42,183 bases of DNA from contig JXQG01000009.1 in the NCBI GenBank assembly GCA_001007665.1, forward strand, positions 1-42,183. The letters run 5' to 3'. Positions 17,356-25,806 of the stretch are shown in pieces. Every line of letters begins with the position of its first letter. Within the stretch, counting starts at the first letter, position 1. The notes below the pieces were generated by a model. That model was not told the DNA's origin. It searched no databases and saw only the letters and a list, made by a program, of their open reading frames with translations. This stretch comes from Candidatus Synechococcus spongiarum SP3 (GTDB lineage Bacteria; Cyanobacteriota; Cyanobacteriia; PCC-6307; Cyanobiaceae). A program made the translations under genes and the position numbers.

Positions 17356-18734
17356 GCTTTCCTGGAACCTATCAGGGAACAGCCACTAAGAGAAAAGGGG
17401 CGCACCGCGTCAATGCGGACGGAAACAAGATCCCCGGGGCCATGATCCGCGGCCGGCAGAAACACCAACCGATTGCTGCGGGTGCGACCCATCAACTGCC
17501 CAGGATCCTTGGGGTTGGGGCCCTCCACCAACACCTCCACCACCTGCTGGGCATAGCGTTGATTGCGATGGCGGGCGCAACGCTCTGCGCAAGCATTGAG
17601 GCGGTGCAGTCGGTCCACCTTCACAGCCTCCGGAACCTGGTCAACCCGGTTTGCGGCCGGGGTGCTGGGCCGGGGTGAATAGGCTGCGGTGTTGAGCTGA
17701 TCAAAGCCAATCTCTTCCACCAGCGCCATGGTATTCCGGAATTGTGCTTCCGTTTCTCCGGGGAAGCCCACAATGGCATCGGCACTGATAGCAGCCTCCG
17801 GCATCCGCTGACGAATGGTCCGGATGATGCGCCGATAGCGATCCACGGTGTAGCCGCGGGCCATATGGCGTAGCACCTGGTCGTCTCCACTCTGGAAGGG
17901 AATATGGAAGTGTTCACACACCTTGGGCAGTTCTGCGCAGGCGGCAATCAGCCGCTCGGTGAAGTAGCGGGGGTGGCTGGTGGCAAAGCGGATCCGCGCA
18001 ATGCCTTCCACGTCGTGGATGAAGTGCAGCAGATCCGTGAGGGTGTGGCGCCGCCGACCCAAAGGGGTGATGCCTGGCAAGTCGCGGCCATAGGCATCGA
18101 TGTTTTGGCCCAGAAGGGTGATCTCCCGGTATCCTTGCCGAGCCAGGGTCTCAACCTCGCCGCGAATGGCCTGCGGTGTGCGGGACTGCTCACGGCCGCG
18201 GGTGGCGGGAACCACGCAGTAGGTGCAGCGCTCATTGCAGCCATAGATCACGTTGACCCAGGCGGTGACCGTGCTCTCCCGTCGGGGCTTGGTGAGATCT
18301 TCCAGGATCTGATGCTCCGCGGTGGCCACCACCTGCTGGCCACTCTCCACCTGCTCCAGCAAGCTGCCCAGACGGCTGGCGTGTTGTGGGCCCATCACCA
18401 GGTCCAGCTCCGGCACGCGGCGCAGCAGGCTTTCTCCCTCCTGCTGGGCTACACAACCGGCCACCACCAAGGTGAGACGGGGATTGTGTCGCTTGCGCTG
18501 CACCTGGCGGCCCAGGTAGCTGTAAACCTTCTGCTCGGCATTGTCACGAATGGAGCAGGTGTTGTAGATTACCAGGTCGGCAGCCAGCTCGTCATCTTCA
18601 TGGCAGTAGCCCATGGCCTCCAGGATGCCGGCCATGCGCTCGGAATCCGCCTTGTTCATCTGGCAGCCGAACGTTGTGATGGCATAGCGGCGGCCTGGGG
18701 AGGAGGGATGATCAGCAGGAGCCAACGAGGGCAT
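17352..18734 (-). CDS. miaB: tRNA-2-methylthio-N6-dimethylallyladenosine synthase
   Basis: This radical SAM methylthiotransferase of about 460 residues adds the methylthio group to i6A37. The N-terminal UPF0004 domain supplies three cluster cysteines ([33 protein letters not shown]). The radical SAM core has [18 protein letters not shown] with CxxxCxxC. The C-terminal TRAM domain covers the last 70 residues ([15 protein letters not shown]). The start [10 protein letters not shown] at 18734 was preferred over an earlier one at 18803, which leaves only 11 bases to the divergent gene. The 4-base overlap with ddl marks one operon. Confidence 0.95.
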   Translation of the reverse strand: MPSLAPADHPSSPGRRYAITTFGCQMNKADSERMAGILEAMGYCHEDDELAADLVIYNTCSIRDNAEQKVYSYLGRQVQRKRHNPRLTLVVAGCVAQQEGESLLRRVPELDLVMGPQHASRLGSLLEQVESGQQVVATAEHQILEDLTKPRRESTVTAWVNVIYGCNERCTYCVVPATRGREQSRTPQAIRGEVETLARQGYREITLLGQNIDAYGRDLPGITPLGRRRHTLTDLLHFIHDVEGIARIRFATSHPRYFTERLIAACAELPKVCEHFHIPFQSGDDQVLRHMARGYTVDRYRRIIRTIRQRMPEAAISADAIVGFPGETEAQFRNTMALVEEIGFDQLNTAAYSPRPSTPAANRVDQVPEAVKVDRLHRLNACAERCARHRNQRYAQQVVEVLVEGPNPKDPGQLMGRTRSNRLVFLPAADHGPGDLVSVRIDAVRPFSLSGCSLIGSRKA

Positions 18735-18814
18735 CAGGCGGTTGCGGCGGTTCACGTTTTTATAGTCTTCCCCAATGGCTGCACCAGCGGCGCCCACCTG
18801 CACACCAGTCTCCC

Positions 18815-19882
18815 ATGCAAGGTTGCTGCCGTCCTTTCCAGATTGACAGGCTAGTTCGTCTCACCATCAGCCGTGGCCCAACCCACTGCCTGGAACGTTT
18901 GCTGGTGGAAATCAGCCACGAGGGAACCACCGGACTCGGAGAGACCGGTCATGTTGACACAGGCCATCACCGCTACACCAGTCAAGCTGTGGCGGCAGAG
19001 TTGGCCCAGCTCTGGCCCCAACTGGAGCCCTATGCTCCAGACCAGTGGCAACAGTGTGAGCCACTGCTTGAGGCCCTCTCTCCCCCAGCCCGCTGCGGGG
19101 TAGACTTGGCGCTCCGGGACTGGTGGGGCAAGGCCCTGGGACACCCCCTTTGGCGTCTCTGGGGGCTGGATCGGCAGCGCTGTGGGGCCACCAGCGTGAC
19201 CATTGGTCTCGGCTCCGTGGCAGCGGTACGGCAACGCTTGCGGCAGTGGTTTGACCAGGTGCGTCCCAGCCGCATCAAGTTGAAGCTCGGCAGCCCCCAA
19301 GGTCTGGATCATGATCGCCAGTTGGTGCAGACCACCGTTCGGGAGTTGGAACGTTGGCCCAGGCCGGTGGACGTGCAAATTGACGTCAATGGTGGCTGGA
19401 ACCTGGATCAGGCCATGACCATGGCCCCATGGCTGGCGGATCAAGGGGCGGTGCTGCTTGAGCAACCTCTCGCTGCAGCAAGCGATGACCACGAAGGATA
19501 TGCTGCTCTGCGTCCCCACTGCCCCCTCCCCTTGGTAGTGGATGAAAGCTGCTGGACCCTCCAGGACCTGATCCGCCTCGCGCCCCATGTGGATGGGGTC
19601 AACCTGAAGCTTCTCAAGCATGGCGGCCTGGGCCCAACCCTGCTCCTGGCCCGTGTGGCCCAACTGTTGGGCCTCCGGCTGATGCTGGGCTGCTATGCAG
19701 ACACCAGCCTGCTCAACGGTGCCGCGGCACAATTGCTTCCCCTGGTTCAATGGCCCGACCTGGACAGCCATCTCAATCTGCGCCATGACCCCTTTCTGGG
19801 TCTTGAGCGCAGCCAGGATGTGATCCGGCCCAGCACCGCTCCTGGCCTGGGCATTCAACTTGCCAAACCCCTCCAATGCTGA
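18815..19882 (+). CDS. dgcA: Enolase-superfamily epimerase, DgcA-like (N-acetyl-D-glutamate racemase / dipeptide epimerase)
   Basis: This 355-residue protein has the muconate-lactonizing/mandelate-racemase fold. The capping domain is N-terminal. The barrel carries IKLKLGSP (KxK acid-base lysine near residue 150), [12 protein letters not shown] and LLEQPLA (metal-binding Asp and Glu), VVDESCWT, and NLKLLKHGG with the second catalytic lysine. Such proteins are annotated as L-Ala-D/L-Glu epimerases. When paired with a DUF1611 protein they act as DgcA, racemising N-acetyl-D-glutamate. Here the DUF1611 gene overlaps its end by 7 bases. The ATG 80 bases from the divergent miaB start was used. The fold is certain; the substrate is inferred from the pairing. 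Confidence 0.82.
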   Translation: MQGCCRPFQIDRLVRLTISRGPTHCLERLLVEISHEGTTGLGETGHVDTGHHRYTSQAVAAELAQLWPQLEPYAPDQWQQCEPLLEALSPPARCGVDLALRDWWGKALGHPLWRLWGLDRQRCGATSVTIGLGSVAAVRQRLRQWFDQVRPSRIKLKLGSPQGLDHDRQLVQTTVRELERWPRPVDVQIDVNGGWNLDQAMTMAPWLADQGAVLLEQPLAAASDDHEGYAALRPHCPLPLVVDESCWTLQDLIRLAPHVDGVNLKLLKHGGLGPTLLLARVAQLLGLRLMLGCYADTSLLNGAAAQLLPLVQWPDLDSHLNLRHDPFLGLERSQDVIRPSTAPGLGIQLAKPLQC

Positions 19883-20979
19883 GTGCCTCCGCCCCCCTGG
19901 TCCTTCTCCAGCACGGTGGCCTGCAAAGTCTTCTCGGCAAGACCGGTCTTGCCATGTTGCGCTACCGCCGTGGTCCCATCGTGGCCGTTATCGACCCCGA
20001 CAACGCCGGGACCGAGTTGGTTGAGCTCACAGGGATTTCCCGCCCGGTCCCCGTGGTGGCCAACCTGGAGGAGGCCCTGCCCATGGGACCCACGGTGGCC
20101 GCCATTGGCCTGGCTCCGTCCGGTGGCCGGATTCCGGCGGTGATGCGCCGGGATGTGGAGGCTGCCCTGGCCGCGGGCCTGAGCCTGGCCAACGGTCTTC
20201 ACACCCCCATGGCTGACGACTCCCATCTGCGTGCATTGCTGCAGCCCAACCGCTGGATTTGGGACCTGCGCCGTGAACCCGACAAGCTGCGGGTCGGCGC
20301 TGCCCGTGCTGCCCGCAGCTCTGCCCGACGGGTCTTGTTTGTGGGAACCGATATGGCCGTGGGCAAGATGAGTGCCGCTTTGGAGTTACACCGGGCTGGA
20401 GTGGACCAGGGGCTGGCCATGAACTTTGTGGCCACCGGTCAAGCGGGAATCCTCATCAGTGGTGGCGGCATCGCCTTGGATGCCGTGCGGGTGGACTATG
20501 CAGCTGGCGCCGTGGAGGCAGCGGTGCTGGAGGCCGGCGCGGAGGCCGACTGGGTGCTGGTGGAAGGCCAAGGCTCTCTGCTCCATCCGGGCTCTACCGC
20601 CACCCTCCCCCTGTTGCGGGGCAGTCAGCCTACTGATCTGGTGCTGGTGCATCGGGCAGGGCAGCATCACCTGCTGTCCCTGTCCCCTGATGCCTCCTCC
20701 GTTTCCATTCCCCCGCTGCCCCAGGTGGTGAAGCTTTATGAGGCCGTGGGTGCCGTGGCCTGCCCCGCCATGTCTCCCCCGTGCCGGCTGCGGGCCATTG
20801 CCCTGAATACGGGGCACCTCCAACTGGAGGAGGCCCGGGCCGCCATCACCGCCACCCAGGAAGAGACGGGTCTGTTCTGTGACGACCCTGTGCGCTTTGG
20901 TGGGGCAGGTCTCCTGGCCCGACTCCGGGAACGCTCAACCACGATTGAGCCCGCACTGGGGGCAGCAGCCAGGTTGTAA
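19876..20979 (+). CDS. dgcN: DUF1611 protein, DgcN-like D-glutamate N-acetyltransferase
   Basis: This 367-residue protein has the two parts of the DUF1611 family. The N-terminal Rossmann-like half contains IVAVIDPDNAGTELVELTG and GLAPSGGRIPAVMRRDVEAAL. The C-terminal P-loop half contains VLFVGTDMAVGKMSAALELHRA and DWVLVEGQGSLLHPG. Members characterised as DgcN acetylate D-glutamate so that DgcA can racemise the product towards L-glutamate. The 7-base overlap with the upstream epimerase supports that assignment. An older view treats the family as uncharacterised NTPases. The ATG inside the dgcA end fits the conserved start. Confidence 0.82.
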   Translation: MLSASAPLVLLQHGGLQSLLGKTGLAMLRYRRGPIVAVIDPDNAGTELVELTGISRPVPVVANLEEALPMGPTVAAIGLAPSGGRIPAVMRRDVEAALAAGLSLANGLHTPMADDSHLRALLQPNRWIWDLRREPDKLRVGAARAARSSARRVLFVGTDMAVGKMSAALELHRAGVDQGLAMNFVATGQAGILISGGGIALDAVRVDYAAGAVEAAVLEAGAEADWVLVEGQGSLLHPGSTATLPLLRGSQPTDLVLVHRAGQHHLLSLSPDASSVSIPPLPQVVKLYEAVGAVACPAMSPPCRLRAIALNTGHLQLEEARAAITATQEETGLFCDDPVRFGGAGLLARLRERSTTIEPALGAAARL

Positions 20980-20981
20980 AG

Positions 20982-21055
20982 GGCGAGCGAGGGGATTCGA
21001 ACCCCCGAATGGCGGCGCCACAAGCCGCTGCCTTAACCACTTGGCGACGCCCGCC
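20982..21055 (-). tRNA. trnH-GUG: tRNA-His (GTG)
   Basis: The minus strand begins with the extra G(-1), then GCGGGCG paired with CGCTCGC and discriminator C opposite G(-1), which is diagnostic of tRNA-His. The D arm is GCCAAGTGGTTAAGGC. The anticodon arm is GCGGCTTGTGGCGCCGC with anticodon GTG. The T arm is CGGGGGTTCGAATCCCC. CCA is not encoded. Total length is 74 nt. It lies 3 bases from the end of dgcN on the opposite strand. Confidence 0.95.
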
Positions 21056-21091
21056 AGCCAAAGCAGGGGATACTCTACCAGGTGAATTGCA

Positions 21092-21886
21092 GTGGTCCGG
21101 GGTCTGGCCCACTTTTGGGTCAGACCCTCACGTCGATCGGGTGGCCTATGGCACCCCAAGACTCCCCCACCGCGGTGCGGCTGGGTTCTGGCGCGCTTGG
21201 CGGCCCGGCGTCTCACCCTGTCCCTCCTGTCCGACCTGAATCCACTGGAGATGGGTGATCAGGACATGGGATGTATTGACATGCCCATTGGTCTCACCAG
21301 CCATGGGCAGCCGCGCTGCTGTGACCGCCTGGTACGCCGCCTGCTGGCGCCCGCAAGGCGCAGCAGCAGTGTGTTTTCTCCGCCGGGGCGCTGCTGCCTG
21401 TCCCTCTCCAGCCATGGTCTGGCGACGGCAGCGCAGCGCTCCGGAGGCGGACCGGGGCTCTCCATCCAGAGCTGGCATCTCCTGGACCGGATTCGGGAGC
21501 TGGATTGCTGGCTTCAGGCCCAGCCCCGGCGATCCCTGCAACTGCTGGAGTGCCATCCGGAGGTGACGTTTTTGCAGTTGCAGCAGCGGTATCAACCGGA
21601 GCGGCCGGCACCCATCAGCAAACACCAGCGTTCAGGCCAGCAGCAGCGCCTCCAGCTCCTTCGTCAGCATTGGGGTTGGGATCCCACCGGGCTTCTGGAT
21701 GAGGCCCTCGCTCGGAGCCGCCGCCGTCACCTCCAGCACCACGACCTGGTGGATGCTCTCGCCTGTCTTGCTGTGGCTTTGGACGGGCAACGTCAACCAC
21801 TGCCCAGCGCACCGGCAACGGATGCGGCAGGCCTGCCCATGGCCATCACCTGTTCAGGTCTTGACCTCCCACTCCCCATGGCTTGA
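21092..21886 (+). CDS. DUF429 family protein (predicted RNase H-fold nuclease), N-terminus uncertain
   Basis: Clear DUF429 motifs are CGWVLARLAARRLTLSLL, CIDMPIGL, LECHPEVTFLQL and the C-terminal HHDLVDALACLAVAL. The family has an RNase H-like fold and is predicted to be a nuclease; no substrate is established. The usual first strand (xGVDGCxxGW), which supplies an acidic residue, is not seen. Here the sequence reads PKTPPPRCGWVL instead, and the only early starts are non-ATG (GTG at 21092). The gene may therefore be 5'-damaged or frameshifted. It sits between the tRNA and the aldo/keto reductase with no clear functional link. Confidence 0.7.
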   Translation: MVRGLAHFWVRPSRRSGGLWHPKTPPPRCGWVLARLAARRLTLSLLSDLNPLEMGDQDMGCIDMPIGLTSHGQPRCCDRLVRRLLAPARRSSSVFSPPGRCCLSLSSHGLATAAQRSGGGPGLSIQSWHLLDRIRELDCWLQAQPRRSLQLLECHPEVTFLQLQQRYQPERPAPISKHQRSGQQQRLQLLRQHWGWDPTGLLDEALARSRRRHLQHHDLVDALACLAVALDGQRQPLPSAPATDAAGLPMAITCSGLDLPLPMA

Positions 21887-21929
21887 CCCACTTGGTCACA
21901 ACAGGAGCGATTAGATTGACGCCCGTCTT

Positions 21930-22943
21930 ATGGGTGAGAGCAAGTCCGAGGTAGGCATGGAAGGTCAGCGACTGGGTGCATCGGCCTTGCCTCCTGTCGG
22001 GGTGGGTACCTGGTCCTGGGGCAACCGCTTGCTCTGGCGCTACCATTCCCAGCGGGATGATCCCCTGCTGCTCCACACCTTTCAGACGTGCATCAAGGCT
22101 GGGCTCACCTTCTTTGACACCGCTGACTCCTACGGCACCGGCAAGCTTCAGGGGCGCAGCGAAATCCTGCTGGGCCAAGGTCTGTCCCGCCTCCCACCGG
22201 GACAGCGCCAGCGGGTGATCGTGGCCACCAAGCTGGCTCCCTACCCTTGGCGCCTGGGGCGTCGCGGCTTTTGCAAGGCAGCGGCAGCCTCCCGTCAACG
22301 TCTGGGGCGCCCCATTGACCTGGTGCAGCTCCACTGGAGCACGGCCCGCTATGCGCCGTGGCAGGAGAAGCCCTTGTTGCAGGGGTTGGCGGATCAGGTG
22401 CAGCTTGGGGGCGCCAAGGCCGTGGGACTCTCCAACATGGGTCCTCGGCGGCTGCGCCGTGTGGCGGGTTGGATGGCGGACTCCGGTGTGCAGGTGCGTA
22501 GTGTGCAGGTGCAATTCTCCCTGCTGTCCCAGCAGCCGCGCCAACCGGGCGGCGTGCTGGAGGTTTGTCGAGAGCTGGGCATCAGGGTGATTGCCTACTC
22601 TCCCCTGGCTCTGGGTCTGTTAACCGGTCGGTACACCGTCAATCATTGCCCACCTGGATTCCGGGGCTGGCTCTTTGCCCGCCTGTTGCCGCATCTGGAG
22701 CCATTGCTTGCATTGATGAGTGAGTTGGCGGCGGACCATGGCTCCACACCTGCTGGTGTGGCCGTCAATTGGTGCCGTGCCCATGGAACTGTTCCCATCC
22801 CCGGCCTGCGCCATCCGCGCCATGTGAATGTTATGGAGCAGGCTCTAGGCTGGATGCTGTCTGCCGATGAGTGCCGAGCCCTGGACCAGGCCAGTCAAGC
22901 AGTGGCCACGCTGATGCCTCAAAACCCTTTTCAGTCTGCCTGA
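21930..22943 (+). CDS. Aldo/keto reductase
   Basis: This 337-residue NADPH-dependent oxidoreductase has a TIM-barrel fold. VGVGTWSWG opens the barrel, and LTFFDTADSYGTGKLQGRSE holds the catalytic Asp and Tyr. VIVATKLAPYPW holds the catalytic Lys, and DLVQLHW supplies the His. The C-terminal cofactor-binding part reads VIAYSPLALGLLTGRY and PIPGLRHPRHVNVMEQAL. The substrate is unknown; cyanobacterial members reduce aldehydes and quinones. It lies 6 bases before the next small ORF, so the two may be co-transcribed. The first ATG was used; one at 21957 is also possible. Confidence 0.9.
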   Translation: MGESKSEVGMEGQRLGASALPPVGVGTWSWGNRLLWRYHSQRDDPLLLHTFQTCIKAGLTFFDTADSYGTGKLQGRSEILLGQGLSRLPPGQRQRVIVATKLAPYPWRLGRRGFCKAAAASRQRLGRPIDLVQLHWSTARYAPWQEKPLLQGLADQVQLGGAKAVGLSNMGPRRLRRVAGWMADSGVQVRSVQVQFSLLSQQPRQPGGVLEVCRELGIRVIAYSPLALGLLTGRYTVNHCPPGFRGWLFARLLPHLEPLLALMSELAADHGSTPAGVAVNWCRAHGTVPIPGLRHPRHVNVMEQALGWMLSADECRALDQASQAVATLMPQNPFQSA

Positions 22944-22949
22944 AGCCTC

Positions 22950-23141
22950 ATGTTGACCAGGATTCCCAAGCAGTGGCTCAGCCGCGCCATCCTCATTGAC
23001 GTCAGCCTGGCTCTGACGGGCCTTGCCCTGTGCGTATTGCTACCCCATCTGTTCTGGCGCCTTGTTAGTGGCTTTGCGGCTCTGGCCTGTTGTCTGGATG
23101 CCCTGCTTGCCGCCTACCTGCTCGACCGCCAGGAGGACTGA
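22950..23141 (+). CDS. Small two-helix membrane protein, unknown function
   Basis: This 63-residue ORF begins MLTRIPKQWLSRAILIDVSL. It has two hydrophobic segments (about residues 14-32 and 36-56) joined by a short turn, and ends LLDRQED. The positive N-terminus predicts both ends inside the cell. It starts 6 bases after the aldo/keto reductase stop and its own stop touches the minE stop with no gap, so the space is fully used as expected for a real gene. No family was recognised. Confidence 0.6.
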   Translation: MLTRIPKQWLSRAILIDVSLALTGLALCVLLPHLFWRLVSGFAALACCLDALLAAYLLDRQED

Positions 23142-23414
23142 TTAGCGGACCAGCTTTCTGACGCGACGGATGGGCAAATTGGCTACGAGGGCCGTGGAGC
23201 GCTCCTCGGTTTCCAGGGTGAGTTCGCTGCCGGTATGGTCAAGCTCCAAATACTTGGACACCACTTCCATGATTTCCAAGCGCATCTGATCCAGCATGGC
23301 GGGGCTCAAATCACTGCGGTCGTGGGCCAGCACCATGCGTAGACGGCTGCAGGCGGAGTTTGCGCTGGTGTTCGTGTTGCCGAAGAGACGGCTCAGCAAT
23401 TCGCTAATGGTCAT
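23142..23414 (-). CDS. minE: Cell division topological specificity factor MinE
   Basis: This 90-residue protein begins [13 protein letters not shown], the membrane-binding amphipathic helix. It continues with [37 protein letters not shown], the MinD-binding helix and topological specificity domain. MinE drives MinD off the membrane and confines division to midcell. It is last of the minC-minD-minE run, 9 bases after minD. Its stop codon abuts that of the convergent small membrane protein gene. Confidence 0.95.
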   Translation of the reverse strand: MTISELLSRLFGNTNTSANSACSRLRMVLAHDRSDLSPAMLDQMRLEIMEVVSKYLELDHTGSELTLETEERSTALVANLPIRRVRKLVR

Positions 23415-23423
23415 GGTGGCGCC

Positions 23424-24281
23424 TCAAATAATTCGTGTGGACAGGAAGTCACCAAGGCGGTCTATAAAGCCCGCTGGCTTGGCGTTGATATCAGGGATCG
23501 GGACCTCTTCTCCCTGGATGCGACGAGCGATGTTGCCGTAGGCAATACCAGCAGGGGACTTGTACTTGCCCAAGGCCAGAGGCTCGCCCAGGTTGGAGGA
23601 AATGATCACCTGCTCGTCTTCCTGGACTACCCCAAGAAGGGGAACTGCCAGGATATCCAGGACATCCTCAATGGAGATCATGTCCAACTTTTCTACCATC
23701 CTGGGTCGGACACGGTTGACCACCAACTGGATGAGATCCAAGGTGCCCTGAGACGTGAGAAGTCCCGCCACACGGTCGGCATCCCGCACGGACGAGATTT
23801 CAGGGTTCACAACAAGGATGGCCTCACTGGCCCCGGCCACGGCATTTTTGAAGCCGTCCTCCACCCCTGCCGGGGCATCAATGAGAATGAAGTCAAAACT
23901 GTCCGCCAGCATGGTGACCAGATTTTGCATATGCTCCGGGTTAAACCAGTCGAGCATGCGGGGATTCCCCGCTGGCATGAGCATCAGGTTTGCTTCGTGC
24001 TTGTGTTTTACCAGCGCCTGCCCCAGCCGGCAACTGCCGGAAATAACCTCCTGCGCCGTAAACACAATGCGGCTTTCCAGGCCAAGAAGCAAGTCCAGAT
24101 TCCGCAAGCCATAGTCCGCATCCACAACACAGGTTTTGTGCCCCAGCTTAGCCAGGGCAACGCCAAGATTGGCGGTAAGCGTAGTTTTACCGACCCCCCC
24201 CTTCCCTGAGCACAGCACAATGGAGCGACAGTTGTTGGTCTTCAGGGCATCGATGTATGCGATCGAATCGGAGGAGGGCAT
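23424..24281 (-). CDS. minD: Septum site-determining ATPase MinD
   Basis: This 285-residue ParA/MinD ATPase has the deviant Walker A motif CSGKGGVGKTTLTANLG at about residues 24-40, the CVVDADYGLRNLD switch I region, and FILIDAPAGVEDGF as Walker B/switch II. The C-terminus GFIDRLGDFLSTRII is an amphipathic membrane-targeting helix. About 15 residues precede the usual family start, as in other picocyanobacteria. ATP-bound MinD recruits MinC to the membrane to block FtsZ assembly away from midcell. Confidence 0.96.
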   Translation of the reverse strand: MPSSDSIAYIDALKTNNCRSIVLCSGKGGVGKTTLTANLGVALAKLGHKTCVVDADYGLRNLDLLLGLESRIVFTAQEVISGSCRLGQALVKHKHEANLMLMPAGNPRMLDWFNPEHMQNLVTMLADSFDFILIDAPAGVEDGFKNAVAGASEAILVVNPEISSVRDADRVAGLLTSQGTLDLIQLVVNRVRPRMVEKLDMISIEDVLDILAVPLLGVVQEDEQVIISSNLGEPLALGKYKSPAGIAYGNIARRIQGEEVPIPDINAKPAGFIDRLGDFLSTRII

Positions 24282-24348
24282 TTGTGCTATGTAGAGGAAC
24301 TGGGACGCAAAGCGCTGATGGGTTGAATCTTAGCCTTCACGCGCTGGA

Positions 24349-25104
24349 TCACTTGGCAACAGAAGCCCGCTGCTTCATGGGAGGCATACAGTCCCGCTGC
24401 AGTGCAGCAGCTTCGATCACAATCTGACCATTGCGCTGCACAGCTTGCTCCGGTTGCCCTGGCGGCGCATGCTCACCAGGGCCCAGCGCTGTTCTTGAGG
24501 CAATGCGCACCTGCTGAGGCTGCAGCTGCAGGGCAGCGATACGGGCCGCTGCATTGCCCCGGCTGCCAGCATGGGCCATGCCCCGCAGTCGTCCCCAGAC
24601 AATCACATCTCCAGCCGCACGGATCTGGGCGCCGGGGTTGACATCTCCTAAAACCACCACCGTGGCGCCGTGCTCCAGGCAGTCCCCGGAGCGCAGGCAG
24701 CCCTCATGGAGATAGGCTCTTTCCTCTTCTGGGCCCTGGAGTTGCCCGGGGGGCTGTTGCCCCTGAAGCGCCGGCATCCGGGGCTGTGTCGTCAAACCCA
24801 GGGCAGCACCAGCCACGATTGTGCGCGGCTCGGCAGAGCGCAGAGCAACCAACTTCAGATTGTGGAGCAGCAGCAACTCTTGCAGTTGTTCCAGGTCCGT
24901 GTAGCTTAATAGCCAGTCTCCGCAATCCAGTTCCAGGGAGTGCTGCCGATTGAGCCTTGGCAAGACGTGCTCGACAACCTGGAGCAGAACCGGCCCCCTG
25001 GAAAGGGCCCCTGAAAGCCGTAGCTGACACATTGAATCCGGAACCGATGCTTGCAAAAAGCTGGCACCCATGGCACACCACTGGCGGTGGTTCTCGGCAA
25101 ACAT
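24349..25104 (-). CDS. minC: Septum site-determining protein MinC
   Basis: This protein of about 251 residues has an N-terminal FtsZ-inhibiting domain (GPVLLQVVEHVLPRLNRQHSLELDCGDWLLSYTDLEQL). A proline-rich linker and the beta-helical C-terminal domain follow, the latter with HEGCLRSGDCLEHGATVVVLGDVNPGAQIRAAGDVIVWGRLRGMAHAG-type repeats that bind MinD. The longer open frame upstream overlaps the divergent HAD gene, so ATG 25104 (MFAENHRQW) or 25071 (MGASFLQ) is the likely start. It heads the minCDE run, 67 bases before minD. Confidence 0.93.
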   Translation of the reverse strand: MFAENHRQWCAMGASFLQASVPDSMCQLRLSGALSRGPVLLQVVEHVLPRLNRQHSLELDCGDWLLSYTDLEQLQELLLLHNLKLVALRSAEPRTIVAGAALGLTTQPRMPALQGQQPPGQLQGPEEERAYLHEGCLRSGDCLEHGATVVVLGDVNPGAQIRAAGDVIVWGRLRGMAHAGSRGNAAARIAALQLQPQQVRIASRTALGPGEHAPPGQPEQAVQRNGQIVIEAAALQRDCMPPMKQRASVAK

Positions 25105-25128
25105 TAGCCAGTCTCCGGTCTGTCGCTG

Positions 25129-25806
25129 ATGGTTCCAGGTAAAGTCATGGTTCCGGCAACCGTCTTCTGCGACTTCGACGGCACCATCACCACCGTCGAT
25201 ACCTTTGACCTGCTGATGCAGGACACCTATGGCGACTTTTGGTGTCGGCTCAAGGCAGACCTGCTGTGCTTTCGCCTCACGCTTCGGGAGGCCATGGATC
25301 AACTGGGCACCGTTCTCACGGCCCAGCACCTGATGGCCATGGAAAGACGAATGGCCACGTTTGTCCCGCGACCTGGTTTCCTGCGCTTCCTCAACGCCAT
25401 GGATCATGCCGGCATCCCTGTTGTTGTGGTTTCTGGCGGTTTTCTCCCTCTGGTCGAGGCTGTCCTCCTGGAGCATCGTCATCGCTTCAAGGCCATTATT
25501 GCAGGCCTTCCTGTCCCCCAGGACCATGGGGGCACACGTCACCACATCCACAGCCCCTACAGTTCCGAGGAGGAACTCGTGGCCAAAGCTCTGGTCATGG
25601 ATGCGCACGGCCAGGGTCGCACCATTGCCATTGGTGACGGCATCACGGATGTGCGCATGGCCGAGGCGGCAGATGTTGTCTTTGCCAGGGACTTTCTAGC
25701 CGGGTTGCTGACGGAGCGTGGGGTGCCCTTTCACCCCTGGCACGACTTTGACGATGTGCTGAGGTTGCTGGTGCAGACGGGTCTGGTTTCACCGTCAGGC
25801 CCTTAG
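25129..25806 (+). CDS. HAD-IB phosphatase, MtnX-like
   Basis: This 225-residue protein has the HAD motifs FCDFDGTITTVDTFD (nucleophile Asp), VVVVSGGFLPLVE (motif II Ser) and AIGDGITDVRMAEAADVVFAR (motif IV). The alpha-helical cap resembles MtnX/phosphoserine-phosphatase-like enzymes, which in the methionine salvage pathway dephosphorylate a ketopentene phosphate. No other salvage gene is near, so the substrate is open. A second in-frame ATG at 25147 fits the family start better than 25129. Its stop overlaps the convergent ctpA stop by 4 bases. Confidence 0.85.
   Translation: MVPGKVMVPATVFCDFDGTITTVDTFDLLMQDTYGDFWCRLKADLLCFRLTLREAMDQLGTVLTAQHLMAMERRMATFVPRPGFLRFLNAMDHAGIPVVVVSGGFLPLVEAVLLEHRHRFKAIIAGLPVPQDHGGTRHHIHSPYSSEEELVAKALVMDAHGQGRTIAIGDGITDVRMAEAADVVFARDFLAGLLTERGVPFHPWHDFDDVLRLLVQTGLVSPSGP

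Noticed and set aside
25105-25608. Longer minC frame
   Set aside because: It overlaps the divergent HAD phosphatase, and the MinC domain begins after 25104.
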